Assembly: GCA_900316355.1 (NCBI GenBank) | Contig: ONCQ01000002.1 | Coordinates: forward strand, 62,001 to 126,000 | Source: an uncultured Prevotellaceae bacterium | GTDB taxonomy: Bacteria > Bacteroidota > Bacteroidia > Bacteroidales > Bacteroidaceae | Direction of reading: 5' to 3' | DNA: 64,000 bases | Part shown: piece by piece, positions 1 to 6,900 of the stretch | Layout of the letters: every line of letters starts with the position of its first letter | Numbering within the stretch: the stretch's first letter is position 1 | Position numbers and translations under genes: made by a program | Notes under the pieces: generated by a model | Told to the model about the DNA's origin: nothing | The model's input: only the letters and a program-made list of their open reading frames with translations | Database searches by the model: none

Positions 1-1
1 C

Positions 2-54
2 ATCGAACATTTCCCCTCTTTCGATATGATTTTATCATAAAATTGGTATCTTTG
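2..54 (+). promoter_or_regulatory. Operator-like inverted repeat plus promoter upstream of the RAYT
   Basis: An inverted repeat ATCGAA-N12-TTCGAT (2-7 and 20-25) is followed 21 bp later by a Bacteroidetes -7 element TATCTTTG (47-54). The whole 60-bp block recurs at 1545-1604 before the MFS transporter with identical spacing. That suggests one regulator controls both promoters; its identity is not visible here. Confidence 0.6.
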
Positions 55-96
55 CAGACGTAAACATCAAAAGATGAATAATAGCCCTGAAAATAG

Positions 97-1431
97 ATGG
101 AACAGGCAATAGACAAAGGAGAGAGGCTGTGGAGACCGGTGGATCCTATGCGGCACCATCGTGAAAAGGGATGGGACTACAGGGGGCGTGCCATCTATCA
201 CTTCACGCTGCCGGTGGAGGGGCGTTATCCGCTGTTTGGAACACTCGAGGGCGATAGTGCTGAAACGGCGGCGGTAAGGCTCAATGCTTACGGGCGGCGG
301 GTGTGTCAGATGCTCAGCGGACTGGCGCAGTTCTACAAGGGGAAAGGCTATGCACTGAAAGTGCTGGCGCAGATGGTGATGCCGGACCATGTGCACCTGG
401 TAATCCAGGTGCTGGAACCGCTCCCGCAAAGCATTGGAGCCGTGGTGCGGGGTTTCAAGAGCGCGTGCACCAAGGTGTACAAGGAGGAGTTCTATGGCAG
501 CGGCGAAAACGCCGCTGAAGTGCACGGGGGAGCAAGGGACAACGCTGAAATGCACGGGGGAGATGAGAGCAAGGCGAGAGGAGATGAGAGCAAGGCGAGA
601 GGAGATGAGAGCAAGGCGAGAGGAGATGAGAGCAAGGCGAGAGGGGATGATGGGAACGCCGCTGAAGTGCACCGAGGGGATGAGGGCAAGGCGAGAGGGA
701 ATGAGAGTGAGGCGAGAGGGGATGAGGGCGGCGCCCCCGTGCATTTTGTCCGCATCTTTGCGGACAGGGGTAGTGTCTGGCAACAAGACCCAGCCTACTA
801 CCACGAGCGCATCCTTCATGCAGCGGGCCAATTGCGCAGGATGATTGACTATGTGAAGGACAATCCGCGGCGGCTATGGCTGAAGACCCACAACCCCGAC
901 CTCTTCAAGCTGCACCGACGGACAGTGGCTGCCGGCCTGTCGTTCACCTCAATGGGTAATCATTTTCTCCTCAACTGGCCTGACGGCCAAACGGTGGAGA
1001 TGTCACGCAGCGCCAACAGCGAGCAGATACAAGAGCGCCTGCAAACGGTGCTGGCGGCGGCGCACAACGGAACGGTCACCTATACCGCAGCTATCAGCAA
1101 AGGCGAGCAACTCATTGCTCGCTCTTTACGCCAGCAAGGTTATCCGCTGGTAGTGCTGCTCAATGATGGTTTCCCCAAGGAGGGGTCACCTCATGAGCGA
1201 TACTACAAGCCTGGGGGTGTCTATTTCGAGGCGTGTTCGAAAGGGCTGTTATTGCTGCTGGAGCCCACGGAAGAGGCGTTCATGGATGCCTCCATACAGG
1301 AGGCTGTGGAAGCGGCACTGCGCCGTAAAGCTGAAGAACGACATTACAGCTATACGCCCATTCCTGTCACCTCGCAGCGTTATCGCTTTATGGCGCTCAA
1401 CGAGATGGCCAGGCGTTTGGCGAATCGATGA
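97..1431 (+). CDS. REP-associated tyrosine transposase (RAYT, IS200-like Y1 family) with C-terminal extension
   Basis: This 444-residue protein has the hallmarks of a Y1/RAYT single-strand DNA transposase: a His-x-His metal site in DHVHL (residues 97-101) and a candidate catalytic Tyr252 in DYVKDNP. RAYTs are known to act on REP/REPIN palindromes and are usually single-copy and domesticated. The protein is much longer than typical RAYTs (about 150-250 residues). A Glu/Lys/Arg-rich low-complexity stretch (about 136-213, from a 21-bp minisatellite) separates the metal site from the Tyr. A further 180 residues follow the core; they look like a compact alpha/beta domain that I cannot assign. No terminal inverted repeats flank the gene, so it does not look like an intact insertion sequence. 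Start ATG 97 is chosen because the core begins soon after; a 12-codon ORF (74-112) overlaps the start in another frame. Transposase family is fairly secure, the substrate is inferred. Confidence 0.8.
   Translation: MEQAIDKGERLWRPVDPMRHHREKGWDYRGRAIYHFTLPVEGRYPLFGTLEGDSAETAAVRLNAYGRRVCQMLSGLAQFYKGKGYALKVLAQMVMPDHVHLVIQVLEPLPQSIGAVVRGFKSACTKVYKEEFYGSGENAAEVHGGARDNAEMHGGDESKARGDESKARGDESKARGDESKARGDDGNAAEVHRGDEGKARGNESEARGDEGGAPVHFVRIFADRGSVWQQDPAYYHERILHAAGQLRRMIDYVKDNPRRLWLKTHNPDLFKLHRRTVAAGLSFTSMGNHFLLNWPDGQTVEMSRSANSEQIQERLQTVLAAAHNGTVTYTAAISKGEQLIARSLRQQGYPLVVLLNDGFPKEGSPHERYYKPGGVYFEACSKGLLLLLEPTEEAFMDASIQEAVEAALRRKAEERHYSYTPIPVTSQRYRFMALNEMARRLANR
559..642 (+). repeat. 21-bp minisatellite inside the RAYT gene (four perfect copies)
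   Basis: Four identical 21-bp units in tandem (559-579, 580-600, 601-621, 622-642) encode GDESKAR repeats. Degenerate copies and a second recurring segment encoding NAAEVH lie on both sides (about 505-735). The unit length is a multiple of three, so copy number can change without breaking the frame. Confidence 0.9.
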
Positions 1432-1545
1432 TGCCTTCAACGGAGGGTTCGTAGGGCTTTCCGCAAAAATATTTTTGAAATGCTTTGCATCGTGCTATCG
1501 AAGTAGTGATATGTGCTAACTATTTTGAAAAAAGTTTTTCTTTTC

Positions 1546-1598
1546 ATCGAACATTTCGGTTCTTTCGATACTACATAAAGAGAAAATTGGTATCTTTG
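1546..1598 (+). promoter_or_regulatory. Operator-like inverted repeat plus promoter of the rhamnose-type operon
   Basis: ATCGAA (1546-1551) and TTCGAT (1564-1569) form the same 12-bp-spaced inverted repeat as at 2-25, followed by the -7 element TATCTTTG (1591-1598). The transporter start codon is 42 bp further on. The inverted repeat overlaps the expected -33 region, which fits regulator binding. Confidence 0.65.
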
Positions 1599-1640
1599 CA
1601 GGCGAAAAAGGAGAAATGATATTCAATTGAACGAAATAAC

Positions 1641-2993
1641 ATGGGTAAAACATCGTCTTTGAAGAGTACTATTGCAGTATCTCTCAACAACTATCTCGAT
1701 GCGGGAGCTATCGTGGCAGGTGCCAGCGGCATCACGCTATGGAAGAGCTACTTAGGACTGAGCGAGATGCATCTGGGATGGCTGAATGCCATCAGTGCCA
1801 ACGCGCTTGGCGCAGCCATCGGAGCCATCATCGGCGGCTTCCTGGCCGATAAGTTCGGGCGCAAGTTCATCTTCACCTACAACCTGCTGGTGTATATGCT
1901 CGGCGTGCTCATCGTGATGCTGTCCGTGAACTTCCCGATGCTGCTGTGCGGTTTCCTCGTCACGGGCATCAGCGTCGGCGTCGGCGTGCCGGCATCGTGG
2001 ACTTATATCTCGGAGAGTTCTGAGGTGAACAACCGCGGACGTAACATCTGCATCTCGCAGATGTCGTGGGGCTTGGGGCCCATGATCATCCTGCTGTTCG
2101 GGATGCTGTTTGCTCCCGGCGGTTACCTCTATGGCATTGTGGAATCTATTGCTCACGCCGTCATCGGTGCTGATGCAGCCGAAGCCGCTGTGCAGGTGTT
2201 CTCGTCGCGCGTGGTGTTCTTCACGCTGTTCGTGGTAGCCTTCATCGCTTGGAACCTGCAAAGGCAGTTGGAGGAGAGTAAGGAGTGGGAGGCCCCCCTG
2301 TCGTCCCCCGAGGGGGACACAACGCCATCTTCCAAGCCGTCGATAGCAGACAATATGAGGTTGTTGTTCACGAATAAGATTGCCGTGAAGACTGTTGTCT
2401 TCCTCGCCTCTATCTACCTGACATGGAACCTGGTGGCCAGCGTTATGGGCTTCTTCCAGCCTCACATCTACGAGACTGCCGGGGGACTGAGCAACGAATA
2501 TGCCAACATGATGAGCTGCGCAGGATGGCTCGTGGTGGTCGTCGTGACATTCTGCCTCTCGTTCTTCATTGACCGTCTGCCGCACAAGCTGTTCTATGTC
2601 TTAGGCCTCGTGGCCGCATTGGCAACGTGGGTCGTGATCATCAACGGTGTCACGGGCGTTGGCAGCCTCTGGGCTTTCGCCATCCTGTGGGGCGTCAATG
2701 GCGGCTTGAGCGTGCAGATCTTCTATGCCCTGTGGGGCAGCGAGCTGTTCCCCGCCAAATTCCGTGCGGGTGCCCAGGGCCTGATGTTCTTCCTCGTGCG
2801 CGGCCTGTCCGCAGCCTGGGGCCTCATCTTCACCTTCATCTATGGCGAGAACGGCGAAGGCTTCACGCTGGCAGCGTGGTGCATGATAGCCCTGCTGGCC
2901 CTCTCGCTCATCATCGGCGTCATCGGTGCTCCCGACACGCGCGGCAAGTCGCTCGCACAGATCACGAAGGAGCGCTACGGCGACAATATCTAA
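1641..2993 (+). CDS. MFS sugar transporter (sugar-porter-like), probably for rhamnose
   Basis: A 450-residue major facilitator protein with about twelve hydrophobic segments. The loop after TM2 has the MFS motif A pattern (GGFLADKFGRK). It heads a short operon with a small membrane protein and rhamnulose-1-phosphate aldolase, so L-rhamnose or another deoxysugar is the likely substrate; this is inferred from context only. The cytoplasmic loop between the two six-helix halves contains an in-frame palindromic element (2291-2326) encoding APLSSPEGDTTP, a typical tolerant linker position. The promoter carries an inverted repeat shared with the upstream RAYT. Confidence 0.85.
   Translation: MGKTSSLKSTIAVSLNNYLDAGAIVAGASGITLWKSYLGLSEMHLGWLNAISANALGAAIGAIIGGFLADKFGRKFIFTYNLLVYMLGVLIVMLSVNFPMLLCGFLVTGISVGVGVPASWTYISESSEVNNRGRNICISQMSWGLGPMIILLFGMLFAPGGYLYGIVESIAHAVIGADAAEAAVQVFSSRVVFFTLFVVAFIAWNLQRQLEESKEWEAPLSSPEGDTTPSSKPSIADNMRLLFTNKIAVKTVVFLASIYLTWNLVASVMGFFQPHIYETAGGLSNEYANMMSCAGWLVVVVVTFCLSFFIDRLPHKLFYVLGLVAALATWVVIINGVTGVGSLWAFAILWGVNGGLSVQIFYALWGSELFPAKFRAGAQGLMFFLVRGLSAAWGLIFTFIYGENGEGFTLAAWCMIALLALSLIIGVIGAPDTRGKSLAQITKERYGDNI
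2291..2326 (+). repeat. GC-rich palindromic element (type B half), in frame in the MFS gene
   Basis: A GTCCCCC/GGGGGAC hairpin preceded by GGCCCCCCT. The sequence closely matches the left half of the composite element at 53998-54088, including the following ACAACGCC/ACTACACC segment. Confidence 0.8.
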
Positions 2994-3039
2994 ACAAGGT
3001 TCATTCTCATACATCTCATCTTTTAAACATCCATCGACT

Positions 3040-3195
3040 ATGTCTATATTACGAGCTCTCTTAGCCATCTTCTTTCCTCCCCTTGCCGTCATCGACCGCG
3101 GTTGTGGCTCGGTGCTGATAGTGCTGATTCTCACTATCTGCGGTTGGGTGCCGGGCGTGATTGCCGCGCTGGTCATCCTGAACAAGAACTCGTAA
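3040..3195 (+). CDS. YqaE/Pmp3-family small membrane protein
   Basis: A 51-residue protein starting at ATG 3040. It has two hydrophobic helices and the Pmp3/UPF0057 signature: a Pro-Pro-hydrophobic turn (FFPPLAV) and a second helix with LTICGWVPGVIAAL. Family members are small plasma-membrane proteins linked to stress and membrane potential; the bacterial role is poorly defined. It lies 46 bp after the MFS gene and 60 bp before rhaD, so co-transcription is likely. Confidence 0.8.
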   Translation: MSILRALLAIFFPPLAVIDRGCGSVLIVLILTICGWVPGVIAALVILNKNS

Positions 3196-3213
3196 GCCAA
3201 CAGGAAGGAATGA

Positions 3214-3250
3214 AGCCATTAAACTTTTAAACTCTTAAACTCTTAAACCA
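3214..3250 (+). repeat. AT-rich tandem repeat in the rhaD leader
   Basis: Repeats of the type CTTTTAAACTCTTAAAC fill the leader just before the rhaD start codon. Similar runs precede leuD and the M13 peptidase gene. Confidence 0.7.
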
Positions 3251-3255
3251 AACAT

Positions 3256-4068
3256 ATGAAAAGTATCTTAGAGGGGCGCGAGGCGCTCAAAAAAGCCGTG
3301 GGCGACGTGGCAGAAGTTGCCGGTTACCTGTGGCAGAAGGGTTGGGCCGAGCGCAACGGCGGCAACATCACGGTGAACATCACGGAGCAGGTGGACGACG
3401 CCATTCGCGCCCTGCCCGCCATCTCACCCGTCTATCAGATCGGCACTACCCTGCCCCATCTGAAGGGCTGCTATTTCTATTGTAAAGGAACACAGATGCG
3501 CATGCGCGACTTGGCACGCTGGCCGATGGACAACGGCAGCATTATCCGCATCCTTGACGACTGCGCCAGCTATGTCATCATCGCCGACAACCCTGTGAAG
3601 CCCACGAGTGAGCTGCCCTCTCATCTGGCCGTTCATGACTACCTGCTGGCCAAGGGCTCGCCCTACCGCGCCAGCCTCCACACCCACCCCATCGAGCTGG
3701 TGGCGCTGACCCACAACAAGACGTTCATGGAGAAGGATGTAGCCACGAAGATGCTGTGGTCGATGATTCCCGAGACGAAGGCGTTCTGCCCGCGCGGACT
3801 GGGTATGGTGCCTTACATGCTGCCTTCGAGCGTAGAACTCGCCGACGCCACCATCAAGGCCATCGATGATGACTACGACGTGGTGATGTGGGAGAAGCAC
3901 GGCGTCTTCGCCGTCGATACGGACATCATGAGCGCCTTCGACCAGGTCGATGTGCTCAACAAAGCCGCCCTCATCTATATCGCCGCCAAGAACATGGGCT
4001 TCACGCCAGACGGCATGACAGACGCGCAGATGCAGGAGCTCAGCGATGTCTTCGGACTGCCGAAATAG
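3256..4068 (+). CDS. rhaD: Rhamnulose-1-phosphate aldolase
   Basis: A 270-residue class II aldolase of the RhaD type, splitting L-rhamnulose-1-phosphate into dihydroxyacetone phosphate and L-lactaldehyde in the cytoplasm. Visible signatures are GWAERNGGN near residue 29, PTSELPSH with Glu119, the zinc ligands His142 and His144 in LHTHP, and His215 in EKHG. These match E. coli RhaD Glu117, His141, His143 and His212. Length is normal. It is the last gene of the operon, and a palindromic element begins directly after the stop codon. rhaI and rhaB homologues are not in the window; the operon may extend leftward of it. Confidence 0.92.
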   Translation: MKSILEGREALKKAVGDVAEVAGYLWQKGWAERNGGNITVNITEQVDDAIRALPAISPVYQIGTTLPHLKGCYFYCKGTQMRMRDLARWPMDNGSIIRILDDCASYVIIADNPVKPTSELPSHLAVHDYLLAKGSPYRASLHTHPIELVALTHNKTFMEKDVATKMLWSMIPETKAFCPRGLGMVPYMLPSSVELADATIKAIDDDYDVVMWEKHGVFAVDTDIMSAFDQVDVLNKAALIYIAAKNMGFTPDGMTDAQMQELSDVFGLPK

Positions 4069-4113
4069 GACTCTCCCCCGACCCCTCCCTAAACAGGGAG
4101 GGGCGTATTTACC
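4069..4113 (+). repeat. GC-rich palindromic element (type A) at the rhaD stop codon
   Basis: The sequence starts GACTCTCCCCC immediately after the TAG. The hairpin CCCCTCCCT/AGGGAGGGG pairs 4082-4090 with 4095-4103, and the right end is like TARTTACC. It lies between convergent genes without a T-run, so it is not a classical terminator. Confidence 0.85.
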
Positions 4114-6730
4114 TGGACTTTAGCCAACGGATTGCCTCACCTGCCAACAGGACGGGTGAGGTAATTGCTATAATGATGAGCCAGTCTGACAGCTGGAGGG
4201 GGACGACATTGAACATCGGACCACCTACCTCTACGATGAAGATCTGGCCGAAGAAGATGAGCGAAGCGATGAACAGGAACTCGCGGCATTGATGCAGTTC
4301 GAAGGCACTCTTACCCGTGAGGAACGCACGGGCATTGAATAAGTTCCAAAACTGTAACATCACGAAGGCTGTGAAGAAGAGGCTCTGGTCGTAGGCACTG
4401 ATATGGCCATCACGCTCGAAGTACCATAGGAGCGCTGTCATCGACAGGAAGAAGAGACCTCCGACGCATAAGATGAAATGCCACATGGGCGTAGAGATGA
4501 TGAACTTACGACGGTCGCGCGGACGCTCATGCATCACGCTGGCAGTAGGCGGCAATGAGGCCAGTGCCATCGCAGCAAAGGTGTCCATGATGAGGTTGAC
4601 CCACAGCATCTGCGTGACGGTGAGCGGCGCATCGGTGCCCATGAAGGAGCCTGCGAGAACGGTGAGGCAGGCGCAGACATTGACGGTGAGCTGGAAGAGA
4701 ATGAAGCGCTGTATGTTGCGATAGAGTGAACGCCCCCACATCACAGCACGCCCAATGCTGGCAAAGGAGTTGTCGAGGATGGTGATGTCCGACGCCTCCT
4801 TAGCCACTGCTGTGCCATCGCCCATGGAGAGTCCCACATGTGCAGCCTTCAGGGCGGGAGCATCGTTGGTGCCATCGCCCGTGACAGCTACCACCTCGCC
4901 ACAGCGCTGCAGCGCCTGCACCAAGCGTTGCTTGTCCATCGGCCGTGCACGTGCGATGATGACGATGTCGCGCGCATGCTCCTGCAACTCATCATCAGAC
5001 ATCGCGGCCACTTCAGGGCCTGTATAGATGTGCCCCTCCGGCAGATGGGAAGACTGCGTCAGCAATCCTATCTGCCGTGCTATTTCGGCGGCTGTCGCTG
5101 GAGTGTCGCCCGTGACGACCTTCACGCTGATGCCCGCTTCAAGACATTCGCGCACAGCGGCAGGGACATCCTCGCGCACAGGGTCAGCAATAGCTACCAG
5201 AGCATCCAGCACCGGCAAGCCCTGATCTTCGGCATGAGCAAGCGCCAATGTACGCAGTCCACGCTGTTGCCAAGCGGCCAATGAAGCCCTGCAGTCCTCC
5301 TCGCCATGTGGAGCGTTCGCGAGAGGCTGGCACATCGCCATCACAATCTCAGGGGCACCTTTTATATATAGGTACGTGTGCGCATCATCCTCGTGAGCAG
5401 CAGCCACCCGAGTGGCCATGTATTTACGTTCGGTGGTAAAGGGTATTTCCTCCGTGATGCGGGCCGCAGCTCTTAGGGAAACATAGTCGGTGCCCTTATT
5501 GCGCAGCCACAGCAGCAGCGCCCCTTCTGTGGGGTTACCCAACACCTGAGTGCCATCCAACGCAGCCGTGCTGTTAACCGCGATATTGCATGCGATGTCA
5601 TCGTCGCTGCCATAACGCTCGATTTCCGCCACCTGCATCTTATTCTGCGTCAGCGTGCCCGTCTTATCCGTACAGATGACGGTGGCGGCGCCCATCGTCT
5701 CACAAGCGTGCATACGCCGAACCAGGTTGTTGGTCTTCAACATGCGTCGCATGGAGTACGCCAACGAGAGCGTCACGGCCATCGGTAAGCCTTCAGGGAC
5801 GGCCACCACGATGAGCGTCACAGCAATCATCAGCGACTGAAGGAGATAGGCGAGGAAAGAATATGTCGTAACCTGGAAGTTGAGCGTTGAAAGTTCTGAG
5901 GCCAAAGCCGCTAAGGCCTCAGGCTGTGCTGTCGCGAACCACATGATGATACGTGCCACAACGACGAGGGCAGCAATGGCATAGCTGACACGGGAGATGA
6001 GGAGTCCGAGCCTGTCGAGCTGCTCGTTGAGAGGAGTACGCACGGAGGCATCGATTTGCACCTCTGTGAACACGCGCCCATTCTCCGTAGCGTCGCCCAC
6101 GGCTGTCACGCGCATCAGGCCGTGCCCCTCCAGGAGCTTGGTGCCACGCAGCACCACGTTCGTGGGGAAGGTGGCGTCGGAGTCCTGTTCTTCGGGCACG
6201 ATGCTCTTATGGCACACCGGTTCACCCGTGAGGGTGGACTCATCCACCTGCATCTGCACCGCCTCCACGAGCTGGCCGTCGGCACATATCTCATCCCCCG
6301 TGGCCAGCAGTACCAGGTCGCCCACGACGACCTCACTGCGAGGAATCTGTGTCTCATGCCCATCGCGTATGACACGCACCGGTTCACGGTCATTCTGCTG
6401 GTTCAACAACGAGAATTCGCGATCAGCCTGCCACTCAAACCAGAATGCCAGTCCTGTGGCCAGGGCTATAGCCACGACGATGCCGACCGGCTCAAAGAAA
6501 GCGGTGGCATCAGCCCCCAATCCCACGTACTCATAGATAGAAATGCCGATGCTCAGCACGGCAGCGACCAGCAGGATGATGATGAGCGGGTCAGTGAATT
6601 TCTCTGCGAGCTTTCGCCACCACGGCGTGCGCTCGCGTGGCGTCAGCACATTGGCGCCGTGTGCCGAGCGGCTGGCCACGACCTCTGCAGCCGTTAAACC
6701 ATGATATTTCAAAGTCTGTTGTTTCAGCAT
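4109..6730 (-). CDS. Calcium-translocating P-type ATPase, PMCA type
   Basis: A P2B-type ATPase of 873 residues from ATG 6730, pumping Ca2+ out of the cytoplasm. Visible features are an N-terminal cation ATPase segment (KYHGLTAAEV), the TM4 motif PEGLP, the phosphorylation site DKTGTLT with Asp355, the hinge motif TGDGTNDAPAL, and about ten membrane segments. The start lies only 7 nt below a TACTTTTG -7 element on the minus strand, implying a leaderless message; no other in-frame ATG is nearby. It is divergently transcribed from the zinc-hook gene and convergent with rhaD. Confidence 0.9.
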   Translation of the reverse strand: MLKQQTLKYHGLTAAEVVASRSAHGANVLTPRERTPWWRKLAEKFTDPLIIILLVAAVLSIGISIYEYVGLGADATAFFEPVGIVVAIALATGLAFWFEWQADREFSLLNQQNDREPVRVIRDGHETQIPRSEVVVGDLVLLATGDEICADGQLVEAVQMQVDESTLTGEPVCHKSIVPEEQDSDATFPTNVVLRGTKLLEGHGLMRVTAVGDATENGRVFTEVQIDASVRTPLNEQLDRLGLLISRVSYAIAALVVVARIIMWFATAQPEALAALASELSTLNFQVTTYSFLAYLLQSLMIAVTLIVVAVPEGLPMAVTLSLAYSMRRMLKTNNLVRRMHACETMGAATVICTDKTGTLTQNKMQVAEIERYGSDDDIACNIAVNSTAALDGTQVLGNPTEGALLLWLRNKGTDYVSLRAAARITEEIPFTTERKYMATRVAAAHEDDAHTYLYIKGAPEIVMAMCQPLANAPHGEEDCRASLAAWQQRGLRTLALAHAEDQGLPVLDALVAIADPVREDVPAAVRECLEAGISVKVVTGDTPATAAEIARQIGLLTQSSHLPEGHIYTGPEVAAMSDDELQEHARDIVIIARARPMDKQRLVQALQRCGEVVAVTGDGTNDAPALKAAHVGLSMGDGTAVAKEASDITILDNSFASIGRAVMWGRSLYRNIQRFILFQLTVNVCACLTVLAGSFMGTDAPLTVTQMLWVNLIMDTFAAMALASLPPTASVMHERPRDRRKFIISTPMWHFILCVGGLFFLSMTALLWYFERDGHISAYDQSLFFTAFVMLQFWNLFNARAFLTGKSAFELHQCREFLFIASLIFFGQIFIVEVGGPMFNVVPLQLSDWLIIIAITSPVLLAGEAIRWLKSR

Positions 6731-6736
6731 AGCGCG

Positions 6737-6744
6737 CAAAAGTA
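6737..6744 (-). promoter_or_regulatory. -7 promoter element of the calcium ATPase
   Basis: TACTTTTG on the minus strand, its last base 7 nt before the start codon A at 6730. Transcription should begin within a few bases of the start codon. Confidence 0.65.
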
Positions 6745-6871
6745 CATAAAAGTCCGCACACACGACATGAAAAGCACCTTTTTATTGTACTCCGGCACCT
6801 CTTTTTTAGCTTTTTTCCGTCTGTGCGGAAAAATCTCAACATATCATTTCCTGCGTTCAAAAAGTTTTTGT

Positions 6872-6879
6872 TATCTTTG
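6872..6879 (+). promoter_or_regulatory. -7 promoter element of the zinc-hook gene
   Basis: TATCTTTG, 21 nt upstream of ATG 6901. It shows the gene has its own promoter at its present 5' end, so the missing head domain is not simply encoded upstream in the same message. Confidence 0.65.
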
Positions 6880-6900
6880 CGCACAAAAATATAACCCCTC

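Noticed and set aside
67..831. Long reverse-strand reading frame opposite the RAYT
   Set aside because: It is the mirror of the 21-bp minisatellite and has no promoter, signal or recognisable domain; the RAYT frame explains the sequence.
97..1431. Complete insertion sequence around the transposase
   Set aside because: No terminal hairpins or inverted ends flank the gene; the similar 60-bp blocks are promoters, not IS ends.
1752..2585. 277-codon reverse frame within the MFS gene
   Set aside because: Shadow frame with His/Asp-rich composition typical of antisense reading of GC-rich membrane protein genes.
4069..4113. Type A elements as ordinary rho-independent terminators
   Set aside because: They lack a T-run, occur in both orientations and many lie inside coding sequence.
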